Positions 8,959-17,981 of a stretch of DNA of 64,000 nucleotides are shown one piece after another. The notes under the pieces are model-generated. The model saw only the letters and a list, made by a program, of their open reading frames with translations, was not told where the DNA came from and searched no databases. The first letter of the stretch is position 1, and every line of letters begins with the position of its first letter. Both the position numbers and the translations under genes were made by a program. Origin of the DNA: JACVRW01 sp963803245 (GTDB lineage: Bacteria; Actinomycetota; Thermoleophilia; Solirubrobacterales; Thermoleophilaceae); assembly GCA_963803245.1 (NCBI GenBank), contig CAWDLI010000015.1, positions 1 through 64,000 on the forward strand. Reading direction: 5' to 3'.

Positions 8959-10362
8959 ATGGCGGACAAGATGTGGGGCGGAGAGCCCTTCTGGGGACTC
9001 GGCTACGACTGGGATCCCGACTGGCTCCTGACCGAGCGCCAGAAGGAGCTGCGAGCGAAGCTGATCGACCTCTGCGAGGGCGAGATGCGCGCCAACGCGA
9101 AGCGCTCGGACGACGAGCTTCTCTACCCGCGGCGCAACTTCGAGATCCTCGCCGAGAACGGCTTCCTCTCGCTCACCGTCCCCGAGGAGTACGGCGGACT
9201 CGGCGAGAACCACGTGGCCTTCACGATGGTCTGCGAGACGCTCGCCCGCTACGGCTGCGCCTCCACCGCCATGTGTTACGTCATGCACATGAGCGCGGTC
9301 GCGACGATCATGCTGCGCCCCACGCCGGAGCTGATCGAGAAGTACATCAAGCCGCTGAACGACTGCAAGATCGGGACGCTGTCGTACTCGGACCCCGAGA
9401 CCGGCTCGCACTTCTGGTACCCGTTCTCCTCGAAAGCCGAGCGCTCGAACGGCGGCTTCAAGGTGAACAAGAAGGCGTCCTGGACCACCTCGGGCGGCTT
9501 CGCCGACTTCTACGTGGTCCAGACCACGAGCCCCGACTTCAAGGGCTACGACGACCTGTCGGTGTTCGTCATCGACGGCGAGCACGTGAAGGCGCAGCCC
9601 TCGCTCTGGGACGCGCTCGGCCTGCGCGGCAACCAGTCGGGCCCGATCGAGGTGGACGGCGTCGAGATCCCCGCGGATCAGGTCGTGGGACCGCTCGGCG
9701 ACGGCGCGACCTCGAACGACGAGGCCGTGGACCCGTGGTTCCTGATCGGCTCCTCCTCGGTGTGGAACGGGATCACGATGGGCGCCATCGACATCGCCAA
9801 GCGCCACACCACGCGCAAGCGCCACGTGGACGTGGGCATGCGCGTGGCCGACTACCCGACGATCCAGGACTACGTCGGCGAGGCCGTGATGGACACGAAC
9901 GCCTGCCGCGTCTTCGTGATGTCCGTGGCGCAGGCGATGGACCGCGTGACCGACGACAACCGGCGCACGCTCGAGCCCGGCGAGACCGCCAGGGCGGCGT
10001 ATCTCCACTGGGCCTGGCAGATCAAGTTCGAGGCGGCCAAGAACACCGCCCATCACGTGGACAAGATGCTGCACGCCTGCGGCGGCTCCGGGTACAAGCG
10101 GGACATGGAGCTCGAGCGCTACGTGCGCGACGCCAAGGCCGGCTGGGTCATGGGCCCGACCAACGAGGTGCTGCGCCAGTTCGTGGGCAAGGCCGTCCTG
10201 CTCGGCTTCGAGGCGCTCGACTACTGGAACCAGACCTACAACCGGCGCGTCGTCGAGAACGAGATCAAGAAGCTCGACGTGGCCGGCAAGCGCGAGCTGG
10301 CCAAGGAGCTGGCCGAGCAGGCCGACAAGGACGAGGCGCGCGCTCCGGCCGGTCAGGACTAG
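8959..10362 (+). CDS. Acyl-CoA dehydrogenase-fold flavoprotein
   Basis: ATG 8959 follows GGGAGAGGG, giving 467 residues. The acyl-CoA dehydrogenase fold is plain: LTVPEEYGGLG in the N-terminal helical domain, a middle beta domain (LSYSDPETGSHFWYPF), and the C-terminal HACGGSGYKRDMELERYVRDAK. In common acyl-CoA dehydrogenases the catalytic Glu lies in an xYEGTNEI segment after that; here the aligned stretch reads VMGPTNEV, so that Glu is absent. Some family members carry the base elsewhere, and others are flavin-dependent monooxygenases fed by a separate reductase. The flavin reductase gene at 12699 in the same direction makes the oxygenase option realistic. Confidence 0.8.
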   Translation: MADKMWGGEPFWGLGYDWDPDWLLTERQKELRAKLIDLCEGEMRANAKRSDDELLYPRRNFEILAENGFLSLTVPEEYGGLGENHVAFTMVCETLARYGCASTAMCYVMHMSAVATIMLRPTPELIEKYIKPLNDCKIGTLSYSDPETGSHFWYPFSSKAERSNGGFKVNKKASWTTSGGFADFYVVQTTSPDFKGYDDLSVFVIDGEHVKAQPSLWDALGLRGNQSGPIEVDGVEIPADQVVGPLGDGATSNDEAVDPWFLIGSSSVWNGITMGAIDIAKRHTTRKRHVDVGMRVADYPTIQDYVGEAVMDTNACRVFVMSVAQAMDRVTDDNRRTLEPGETARAAYLHWAWQIKFEAAKNTAHHVDKMLHACGGSGYKRDMELERYVRDAKAGWVMGPTNEVLRQFVGKAVLLGFEALDYWNQTYNRRVVENEIKKLDVAGKRELAKELAEQADKDEARAPAGQD

Positions 10363-10369
10363 CACCCAG

Positions 10370-12699
10370 ATGGCCGTCGAGACCGCCGGCCGTCCCCTGA
10401 TCGCCGGGCTCAAGCCGGTCGACCGGTCCTTCGAGTCGTGGTGGGTGCGGCCGGGCTCGGCCACGGTGGTCGACCTGCACGGCGACGACCGCGTGACCGT
10501 GATCGACCCGGACGGCGGCCAGCCCGCCGAGCTCACGGTGCTGTCGCCCGACGGGCGCGAGGACCCCGCCGCGCTCGGCGCCAGCGCCGACGCCGCCGCG
10601 ACGGTCGTCCGCTCGCTCGTGGCGGCCGGCGGCGGGCACCCGTTCCTGGGGGTGCTCCACGCGCGCGGCCTGCGCCCGCACGACGCGCGCGCGACGCGCC
10701 TGTTCGGGAGCGACAGCCCGCCCGGCTCGTCGCAGGCGTTCCGCGCCGAGCGCGACGCGATCGCGATCGTGGCCGCGCCCGGCGGCCGGCTGGTGGACGG
10801 CGACCCGCCCTCCTCCGCGCTCGTGGTGGAGGTCCGGCGCGCCACACCGCGCCCGCCGGCGGAGGTGGAGCTGCCGGCGCCGCTGGCGGAGCCGCGGCTC
10901 GACTTCCGCGTGGACCTGGCCTCGGCGCTGGCCTACGAGGTGCGCGCGGGCGAGTACATCCAGGTGATCGACGTGCAGGGCCGCCAGTGCTCGGACTTCC
11001 TCGCCTTCAACCGCGGCAAGCTCGAGAACGGCCTCGAGCGCGGCCTCGACGGCGTGACCACCCGCACGCTGATGGGCAACGCCTACCCGAGCCCGGGGCT
11101 CCAGGGCAAGTTCTACGACGTGGACATGGACCCGCTCGTGGAGGTCGTGCGCGACACGGTCGGCCGCCACGACACGTTCGCGCTGGCCTGCACGCGCGAA
11201 GTACTACGAGGACATGGGCTACCCCGGGCACATCAGCTGCACCGAGAACTTCAACGAGCAGGTCACGCCCTACGGGATCGCCGAGCGCAAGGGCTGGGAG
11301 GCGCTCAACTTCTTCTACAACACGGGCTTCGACTGCGACAACCTGCTGTTCATGGACGAGCCCTGGTCGCGGCCCGGCGACTACGTGCTGCTGCGGGCGA
11401 TGACCGACCTGGTCTGCGCGTCGTCGGCGTGCCCGGACGACATCGACCCCGCGAACGGCTGGGAGATCACCGACGTCCACGTGCGCGTGTACTCGCCCGA
11501 GAACCGCTTCTCGACCGCGATCGCCCACCGCGTGACCCCGGAGGCTGAGCCCGTTTTGACCAAGGAGACCACCTTCCACCCGCGCACGAGCGACCTCACC
11601 GAGAGCTTCGTGGAGTACCGCGGGTACTGGCTGCCCCACTGCTACAACAACGAGGGCGGGATCGCCGAGTACTGGGCCTGCCGCGAGAAGTCGGTGGTCA
11701 TGGACCTCTCCCCCCTGCGCAAGTGGGAGGTGCTCGGCCCGGACGCCGAGACGCTGATCCAGTGGGCGATCACCCGCGACGCGCGCCGGCTGGGGGTCGG
11801 CCACGTCGGTCTACACCGCGGTCTGCAACGAGACCGGCGGCATGATCGACGACGCCACCGTCTTCCGGCTCGGCGACGACAACTTCCGCTTCATCGGCGG
11901 GGACGAGTACACCGGCGTCTGGCTCAAGGAGCTCGCCCAGAAGCTCGGGCTGCACGTGTTCGTGAAGCCCTCGACCGACCAGCTCCACAACCTGGCCGTG
12001 CAGGGGCCCGAGAGCCGCGAGCTGATGAAGAAGCTCGTCTGGACGCCCCCCACGCAGCCCGGGATCGACGAGCTCAAGTGGTTCCGCTTCCTCGTCGGGC
12101 GCTTCGGCGGGTACGACGGCATCCCGGTGGTGGTCTCGCGCACGGGCTACACCGGCGAGCTCGGCTACGAGGTCTTCTGCCACCCGAGCGACGGCCCGGC
12201 GGTCTGGGACGCGATCTGGGAGGCGGGCCAGGCGCACGGCCTCAAGCCGCTCGGGCTCGAGGCGCTCGACATGATCCGCATCGAGGCCGGGCTGATCTTC
12301 GCCGGGTACGAGTTCGACGACCAGGTGGATCCGTTCGAGGCCGGCATCGGCTTCGCGGTCAAGCTCGACAGCGAGGACGACTTCATCGGCAAGGAGGCGC
12401 TCGTGGAGCGCCAGGCGCACCCGCAGCGGCAGCTCGTGGGCCTCGAGATCGAGGGCAACGAGACGGCCGGCCACGGCGACGAGGTCTACGTCGGCCGGCG
12501 CCGGGTGGGCGTGATCACGAGCGGCACGCGCAGCCCGACGCTGCGCAAGAACATCGCGCTCTGCCGCATGGCCGTGCAATACGGAGAGCTCGGCACCGAG
12601 GTGGAGGTCGGCAAGCTCGACGGCCTCCAGAAGCGGCTCCCCGCCAAGGTCGTGCGGGTGCCCTTCTACGACCCCGACAAGACGCGGCCGCGGTCCTGA
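10370..12699 (+). CDS. DUF1989 (urea carboxylase-associated) - aminomethyltransferase (GcvT) fusion (two +1 frameshifts)
   Basis: Removing one G near 11199 and one near 11808 gives about 775 residues. The N-terminal 180 residues are poorly conserved. Residues about 180-420 form a DUF1989 domain (GEYIQVIDVQGRQCSDFL, then GYPGHISCTENFNEQ and a further Cys near FDCDN, likely metal ligands). Residues about 430-775 are a folate-binding GcvT domain (VCNETGGMIDDATVFRLG, SRTGYTGELGYEVFC, KPLGLEALDMIRIEAG, SPTLRKNIALC). GcvT relatives move a methyl or methylene unit from an amine or sulfur onto tetrahydrofolate. The gene lies 8 bases after the 8959 gene and overlaps the flavin reductase start, so it is in that operon. 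Confidence 0.78.
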
Positions 12700-13301
12700 T
12701 GGAAGCCGGCTTCAGGCCCGCGGAGTTCGACTTCCCGCTGAGCTTCTCGGGCCCGGACGGGATCGGCGCCACCCCCTTCGACGAGGTGCTGGAGCAGGAG
12801 GCGCCCGACGTCTCGGACGTGCAGGGCGATGACCCGGCCGTGGCGCTTCGCCGGGTGCTCGGCCAGTTCGCCACCGGCGTCACCGTAATCACCACGCTCA
12901 AGGGCGAGCAGGTGCACGGCATGACCGCGAACGCGTTCATGTCGGTGTCGCTCGAGCCGCCGCTCGTGCTCGTGTCCGTGGACCGGCGGACCAAGATGTG
13001 CAACCTGCTCCACGAGGGCTCCCACTACGGCGTGAGCGTCCTCTGCGAGACCCAGAGCGCGCTCTCGGACCGCTTCGCCGGCCGCCCGGGCGAGGACCTG
13101 CCGGAGCCGCGCTTCGGGCTCGTGCGGGAGACCCCGCTCGTGGACGGGGCGCTGGCCCACTTCGTGGCCTCGGTGCAGCGCTCCTACTGGGGCGGCGACC
13201 ACTCGCTGTTCCTCGGCCGCGTGGAGTACGCGCGCCACCACTCGGGGTCGCCGCTGCTCTTCCACGGCGGCCGCTACGAGCGGCTAGGGCAGAACGGGTA
13301 G
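12699..13301 (+). CDS. Flavin reductase-like protein (HpaC/DIM6-NTAB family)
   Basis: The ATG overlaps the stop of the fusion gene (TGATG), giving 200 residues. After a 45-residue leader comes the flavin reductase core: LRRVLGQFATGVTVITT, GMTANAFMSVSLEPPLVLVS and, further on, HSLFLGRVEYARHH. Such proteins use NAD(P)H to supply reduced FMN or FAD to a partner oxygenase. The only candidate partner in this operon is the acyl-CoA-dehydrogenase-fold protein at 8959. The gene converges on and overlaps the PhyH gene by 18 bases. Confidence 0.8.
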   Translation: MEAGFRPAEFDFPLSFSGPDGIGATPFDEVLEQEAPDVSDVQGDDPAVALRRVLGQFATGVTVITTLKGEQVHGMTANAFMSVSLEPPLVLVSVDRRTKMCNLLHEGSHYGVSVLCETQSALSDRFAGRPGEDLPEPRFGLVRETPLVDGALAHFVASVQRSYWGGDHSLFLGRVEYARHHSGSPLLFHGGRYERLGQNG

Positions 13302-14129
13302 CTCCGACAGCCAGGCGCTGCGACCGCCGGTCTCGTCCCAGATCACCGGGAAGAACGACTCGTCGAGCGACAGGTCGCCGCGGCGGCGGTAGCGCGAGTA
13401 GACGACGTCGACCTCGGTCGGGTGGAAGCGCGTCTCGACCGGCACGAGGTGCGACACGAGCGCGCGGCGGTGGGTGGTCGCCTCGTTGGCGCCGGAGCCG
13501 TGGAAGGTGAGCGAGTGGTGGAAGGTGCAGCCGCCGGCCTTGACCACCACCGGCACCTGCTCCGGCTCGGCCCCGTTGGGCGCGGCGGCGCGCGCCGGCG
13601 CCAGCCAGTCCTCGGGCGCGTGGAACTCTCCGCGCGACGGCGGGACCTTGGGCCAGCGGTGCGAGCCGCGCACGTACTCGATCGTGCCGCCCTGGGCGCG
13701 CGTGTCGTCGAGCGCCACCCAGCAGGTGATCATCTCCGGCGGCACGAGATAGCCCGCGTACGAGCCGTCCTGGTGCATGCCGAGCGAGCGGGCGCCGGGC
13801 GGCTTCCAGAGGCAGTTGTCCTGGAGCATCCGAGTGCCGCGGTACCCGCCGAGCTGGGCGGCGAGGCGCCCGGTGCGCTCACTCAGCACCTGGGCGGCGA
13901 TCACGTCGTCGGCGCGCCACCCGTTGCAGATCTGGCGGGTCAGGTCCTCGCGGTCGCGGCCGCTCTTCCAGTTCACCTCGTCGGGCTGGATGCCGGTCGG
14001 GTACTCGCCGGCGAAGAGGGCGTCGAAGCGCTCACGAAGAGCCTCCACGGCGGCTTCGGAGAGGAACCCCTCCTCGATGATCAGGAACCCGTCGGTGTGG
14101 AAGCGCTCGACCTGCTCGTCCGACAGCAT
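13284..14129 (-). CDS. Phytanoyl-CoA dioxygenase (PhyH) family 2-oxoglutarate/Fe(II) oxygenase
   Basis: This complete 281-residue protein has the non-haem iron facial triad: His and Asp in GMHQDGSYAGYL and the distal His in HHSLTFHGSGANEA, followed by an Arg for 2-oxoglutarate (THRRALVSHL). The N-terminus (LSDEQVERFHTDGFLIIEEG) is typical of the family. It hydroxylates a small organic substrate with oxygen and 2-oxoglutarate in the cytoplasm. The substrate is unknown; the context suggests a carbon-nitrogen compound. The ribosome site (AGAGGGGAAG) lies directly next to an operator-like palindrome. Confidence 0.85.
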   Translation of the reverse strand: MLSDEQVERFHTDGFLIIEEGFLSEAAVEALRERFDALFAGEYPTGIQPDEVNWKSGRDREDLTRQICNGWRADDVIAAQVLSERTGRLAAQLGGYRGTRMLQDNCLWKPPGARSLGMHQDGSYAGYLVPPEMITCWVALDDTRAQGGTIEYVRGSHRWPKVPPSRGEFHAPEDWLAPARAAAPNGAEPEQVPVVVKAGGCTFHHSLTFHGSGANEATTHRRALVSHLVPVETRFHPTEVDVVYSRYRRRGDLSLDESFFPVIWDETGGRSAWLSELPVLP

Positions 14130-14141
14130 CTCTTCCCCTCT

Positions 14142-14155
14142 GTACGAATTGGTTC
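14142..14155. promoter_or_regulatory. Operator-like site GTACGAATTGGTTC between PhyH and cyclodeaminase genes
   Basis: It differs from the perfect palindrome at 8105-8118 at two of 14 positions. It lies 12 bases before the PhyH start and overlaps the -35 box of the rightward promoter, so one bound protein could control both genes. Confidence 0.5.
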
Positions 14156-14178
14156 AGACGGGAACGTAGCATTAGCAT
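14149..14178 (+). promoter_or_regulatory. Likely promoter of the cyclodeaminase gene
   Basis: TTGGTT (14149-14154) and TAGCAT (14173-14178) are 18 bases apart. The -10 box ends 7 bases before the GTG start, as in leaderless actinobacterial transcripts. Confidence 0.45.
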
Positions 14179-14185
14179 CGCTCTG

Positions 14186-14785
14186 GTGAAAGGCCTTTCC
14201 GACCGGCGGTTCGCCACCCTTCTGGACGATGTGGGAGCGGCCACGCCGGCACCCGGTGGCGGTTCCTCGGCGGGGCTCACGGCCGCGCTCGCGGCGGCAC
14301 TCGTGGAGATGGCGGCCGGCCTCGCGGGGTCGAGCGAGTCCGCCGCGGAGGCTCGCGCGCTGCGCGAGCGCGCGCTCGCGCTCGCCGAGGACGAGCTGAC
14401 CTCCTATGCGCCGGTGCTCGACGCCGAACGGCTGCCGCGCGGTGATCCGGACCGGGCCACCCGCATCGGCGCCGCTCTGGCCGATGCCAGTCGTGCTCCG
14501 CTCGCGATCGCCGAGGCCGCCGCGGAGATCGCGGCGCTGGGCGCCGAGGTGGCGGACGCGAGCGGCCGGGCCGTGCGCGGCGACGCCGTGACGGGCACGC
14601 TGCTGGCGGAGGCCGCCGCGGCGGCGGCGACCACGCTCGTCGAGATCAACCTGGGCGCCCGGCCGGAGGACCCGGCACGGGAGAGCGCCCGCACGGCCCG
14701 CCGCCGCGCCCTCGAGGCGCGCGACCAGGTGCTCACGGCCGCGGCTGACGGCGCCACGCCAGCAGGGCGATCCCGGCCGCGCTGA
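14186..14785 (+). CDS. Cyclodeaminase/methenyltetrahydrofolate cyclohydrolase (FTCD_C family, FchA-like)
   Basis: This is a 199-residue all-helical protein. It carries the family signature TPAPGGGSSAGLTAALAAAL near residue 20, which binds folate, and the long Ala-rich helices typical of the family. Members either deaminate formimino-THF or hydrolyse methenyl-THF to 10-formyl-THF. In this neighbourhood, with a GcvT-type demethylase and PurU, the cyclohydrolase role makes sense: C1 units from demethylation move towards formyl-THF and are released as formate. It overlaps the convergent membrane gene by 53 bases. Confidence 0.8.
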   Translation: MKGLSDRRFATLLDDVGAATPAPGGGSSAGLTAALAAALVEMAAGLAGSSESAAEARALRERALALAEDELTSYAPVLDAERLPRGDPDRATRIGAALADASRAPLAIAEAAAEIAALGAEVADASGRAVRGDAVTGTLLAEAAAAAATTLVEINLGARPEDPARESARTARRRALEARDQVLTAAADGATPAGRSRPR

Positions 14786-15083
14786 TCGCTCCCAGGACCG
14801 GCACGGCCTGTCGGGCCGCGCGCGGTGAGAGCACCAGCTCGAACAGCGGGACCCCGTCACCCAGGCGCTCCTGCACGCATCCGAGCGGGCAATCGCCCCG
14901 GTTCGCGACGACCAGCACACCCTCGGTGACGAGCGCCGCGACCGCGGCGTGGAGGAGCCGCCCGCGCCGGCCGCTCAAAGCACACCACCAGACGTAAGCG
15001 ATCGCGAGCAGGAACGTCGCCGCGATCGCGGCGTGGGCCACGCGGAAGGCCAGTGCGCCCGGCGAGAGCCTGTCCGGGGCCAT
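14733..15083 (-). CDS. Small membrane protein of unknown function
   Basis: This 116-residue protein has about four hydrophobic segments: FRVAHAAIAATFLLAIAYVWW, LLHAAVAALVTEGVLVVA, a weaker one around VPLFELVL, and VPVLGAISAAGIALLAW. A conserved-looking NRGDCPLGCVQERLGD loop lies between the second and third, with two cysteines that could bind metal or form a disulfide. It resembles hypothetical proteins of the DUF2784 kind, but I cannot name a function. It follows purU in the same direction with a 12-base gap. Confidence 0.6.
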   Translation of the reverse strand: MAPDRLSPGALAFRVAHAAIAATFLLAIAYVWWCALSGRRGRLLHAAVAALVTEGVLVVANRGDCPLGCVQERLGDGVPLFELVLSPRAARQAVPVLGAISAAGIALLAWRRQPRP

Positions 15084-15095
15084 CCCCCCGCCCGG

Positions 15096-15959
15096 CTAGA
15101 AGACGACCGTGGTGTTCGCGGTCACGATCACGCGGTCCTCGAGGTGGCGCTCGACCGCGCGGGCAAGGACGGTGCGCTCGGCGTCGGCCCCGAGCTGCTT
15201 CATCGTCTCGATGCTGTCCTGGTGCGAGACGCGCACCACGTCCTGCTCGATGATCGGCCCCGCGTCGAGCTCCTCGGTCACGTAGTGGGCGGTGGCGCCG
15301 ATGAGCTTCACCCCGCGATCCTTCGCGCGCTCGTACGGCCCGGCGCCCGCGAAGGCCGGGAGGAACGAGTGGTGGATGTTGATCACGGGCACGCCGAGAC
15401 GCTCGAGGAAGTCGCCCGACACGATCTGCATGTAGCGCGCGAGCACCACCAGCTCGCAGTTGCCCACGAGGAGCTCCAGCAGCTTGGCCTCCGACTCCGG
15501 CTTCGTCTCCTTGGTCACCGGGACGTGGTGGAAGGGGATCCCGAAGCCCTCCACGTCGGCGCGCGCGTCCTCGTGGTTCGACGCCACCAGGGTGATGTCG
15601 CCCTCCATCGAGCCCCGCCGCCAGCGCCACATCAGGTCGAGCAGGCAGTGCTCCTCGCGCGAGACGAGGATGCCCACGCGCTTGCGATGGGTCGTGTCCC
15701 ACATGCGCCAGGCCATGTCGAACGGCTCGGCCACCTTGGTCCGGAAGTCGTGCTCGAGCGCCTCCCGCTCGGGGCCGGACATGGGCAGGAAGTACTCCAT
15801 GCGCATGAAGAACTCGCCGCCCTCGGGGTTGGTCGTGTACTGGTCGGAGCGCACGATGTTCGCCCCGGCGTCGAACAGGAAGCCGGACACGGCGCTCACG
15901 ATCCCCGCGCGATCTGCGCACGAGATGAGGAGCCGCGTGATCGCGGGGCGGTCCGTCAC
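15096..15959 (-). CDS. purU: Formyltetrahydrofolate deformylase PurU
   Basis: This 287-residue protein has an N-terminal ACT domain (LLISCADRAGIVSAVSGFLF, residues 10-29) and a C-terminal formyltransferase-like hydrolase domain with VINIHHSFLPAFAGAGPY and HYVTEELDAGPIIEQ, which supply the catalytic Asn-His-Asp set. It hydrolyses 10-formyl-THF to formate and THF, balancing the C1 pool. It is the natural outlet for methyl groups released by GcvT-type demethylases and sits 310 bases from the cyclodeaminase gene. Length and motifs are normal for the family. Confidence 0.93.
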   Translation of the reverse strand: MTDRPAITRLLISCADRAGIVSAVSGFLFDAGANIVRSDQYTTNPEGGEFFMRMEYFLPMSGPEREALEHDFRTKVAEPFDMAWRMWDTTHRKRVGILVSREEHCLLDLMWRWRRGSMEGDITLVASNHEDARADVEGFGIPFHHVPVTKETKPESEAKLLELLVGNCELVVLARYMQIVSGDFLERLGVPVINIHHSFLPAFAGAGPYERAKDRGVKLIGATAHYVTEELDAGPIIEQDVVRVSHQDSIETMKQLGADAERTVLARAVERHLEDRVIVTANTTVVF

Positions 15960-16054
15960 ATAACGGTTTCTACCTAGCGCGGTGGACGGCGCCGTGTCTC
16001 AGGTAGCCTGACACCGGAGCACGCTCTGGGGAGAGATCGGGAGAGGAGACACGC

Positions 16055-17522
16055 ATGAGCACGGTGGAACTCGAGCAGCAGGATCTGCTCATCGGTGGAG
16101 AGTGGAAGGGCGCCGGCTCGGGAGGCTCGTTCGAGCAGACCGACCCGTTCACGGGCGACACGGTCGGCAGGGCCGCCGCCGCGAAGCGCGAGGACGCGCA
16201 CGCCGCCGCCGACGCCGCGGCCGCAGCATTTCCCGAATGGGCCGCCACCCCGCCGAACGCGCGCCGCGAGCTGCTGCAGAAGGCCGCCGCGCTGCTGAGG
16301 GAGCGTGCGGAGCACATCGCCGGGATCGTCACGCAGGAGACCGGCGGGACCTTCGGCTGGGGCATGTTCAACACCAACTTCGCCGCCGGCATGCTCGACG
16401 AGGCGGCGTCGCAGACCACCGCCGTCACGGGCGAGGTCATCCCCTCCGACGTGCCGGGGCTCACCGCCTTCGGCATCCGCCAGCCCGCCGGGCGTGGTGC
16501 TCGGCATCGCCCCCTGGAACGCGCCCGTGATCCTCGGCACCCGCGCCGTCGCGCAGCCGCTCGCGTTCGGCAACACCGTGATCCTCAAGGCGTCAGACGT
16601 CTGTCCGCGCACGCACGGCGAGATCGCGCGCGCAATCAACGACGCCGGGGTTCCGCCGGGCGTGGTCAACCTCATCACCCACGAGGGCCCGGACGCCGCC
16701 GACGTGGTCGACGAGCTGATCGCCCATCCGGCCGTGAGGCGGATCAACTTCACCGGCTCCACCCGCGTGGGACGGCTCGTGGCCGAGAACGCCGCGCGCC
16801 ACCTCAAGCGCGTGCTACTCGAGCTGGGCGGCAAGGCGCCTCAGATCGTGCTGGCCGACGCCGACATCGACGAGGCCGTGGCCGCCGCCAAGTTCGGCGC
16901 GTTCATGCACCAGGGTCAGATCTGCATGTCCACCGAGCGGCTGGTGGTCGACAAGTCGGTGGTCGACTCGTTCGCGAGCAAGCTCGGCGAGCGCGCTGGC
17001 GAGCTGACGGTGGGCGACCCGCGCGACCCCGGCACGCAGATCGGCCCGATGGTCAACGCCGCGGCGGTCGAGCGCGTGGCCGGGCTGGTGGAGGACGCCG
17101 TGTCGCACGGCGCCGAGGTGGTGACCGGCGGCGAGCCCGACGGGCCGCTCTTCCCGCCCACCGTGCTCAACGGCGTGACCTCCGAGATGCGGATCTACAG
17201 CGAGGAGTCGTTCGGACCGGTGGTCGGGATCGTGAGCGTGGACGGCCCCGAGGAGGCCGTGCGCGTGGCCAACGACACCGAGTACGGGCTCGCGGCGTCG
17301 GTGTTCGGAGGCGACGTGCCGACCGCGCTCGACCTGGCCCGCCAGATCGAGAGCGGGATCTGCCACGTGAACGGAGCGACCGTCCACGACGAGCCGCAGA
17401 TGCCGTTCGGCGGCGTGAAGGCGAGCGGCTTCGGCCGCTTCGGCGGCAAGGCGGCCCTGGACGAGTTCACCGAGCTGCGCTGGATCACGGTCCAGGCGGG
17501 CTCACGGCACTACCCGATCTAG
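16055..17522 (+). CDS. NAD-dependent aldehyde dehydrogenase, vanillin/salicylaldehyde dehydrogenase-like (one +1 frameshift)
   Basis: ATG 16055 follows GAGAGGAG. One extra G at 16490-16492 splits the frame; without it the protein has about 488 residues. It shows GIAPWNAPVILG, FTGSTRVGRLVAENA for NAD binding, the general base Glu in LELGGKAP and the nucleophile Cys in QGQICMSTERL. The C-terminus FGRFGGKAALDEFTELRW is typical of the vanillin/benzaldehyde branch. It likely oxidises 4-hydroxybenzaldehyde or vanillin from side-chain cleavage at 35.8-36.6 kb and passes the acids to PobA and the pca genes. An amine-derived aldehyde from Region 1 is an alternative. Confidence 0.82.
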
Positions 17523-17540
17523 GGCGCTCGATCACCTGCG

Positions 17541-17573
17541 TCACGTTGAGCCGATATACGCGGCTCAACGTGA
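17541..17573. terminator. Inverted repeat between convergent genes, probable bidirectional terminator
   Basis: Two perfect 12-base arms (TCACGTTGAGCC and its complement) flank a 9-base loop. It sits between the ends of the aldehyde dehydrogenase gene and pcaC, where both operons need to stop. It lacks a clear T-run. Confidence 0.6.
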
Positions 17574-17609
17574 CTCACGTCCCGCCGGGAACGACCCGGG
17601 CGATCACGC

Positions 17610-17981
17610 CTAGCCCTCCTCCAGCACCCGCTGCGCCACCGCGAAGGCCGAGTTCGCCGCCGGCACGCCGCAGTAGATCGCGCTCTGCAGCAGCACCTCC
17701 TTGATCTCGTCCGTGCTCAGGCCGTTGCGCAGCGCGGCGCGGATGTGCATCTCGAGCTCGTCGAACTGGCCGCGAGCGATCAGCGCGGTGAGCGTGATCG
17801 CGCTGCGCGTGCGGCGGTCGAGGCCGGGGCGTGTCCAGATCTCGCCCCAGGCGTAGCGGGTGATCAGGTCCTGGTACTCCGCCGTGAAGTCGCTGGTGCG
17901 CTCCACGGCCGCGTCCACGTGCTCGTCGCCGAGCACCTCGCGCCGCACCTTCATGCCGCGCTCGTGTGCCGGGTCGGTCAC
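17610..17981 (-). CDS. pcaC: 4-carboxymuconolactone decarboxylase PcaC
   Basis: The 123-residue protein from GTG 17981 belongs to the carboxymuconolactone decarboxylase family: RTRSAITLTALIARGQFDEL and GVPAANSAFAVAQRVLEE. It converts 4-carboxymuconolactone to 3-oxoadipate enol-lactone. Its start overlaps the pcaD stop by four bases (GTGA). Many actinobacteria carry a fused PcaL (PcaD plus PcaC); here the two are separate, with pcaC last in the operon. Confidence 0.93.
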   Translation of the reverse strand: MTDPAHERGMKVRREVLGDEHVDAAVERTSDFTAEYQDLITRYAWGEIWTRPGLDRRTRSAITLTALIARGQFDELEMHIRAALRNGLSTDEIKEVLLQSAIYCGVPAANSAFAVAQRVLEEG

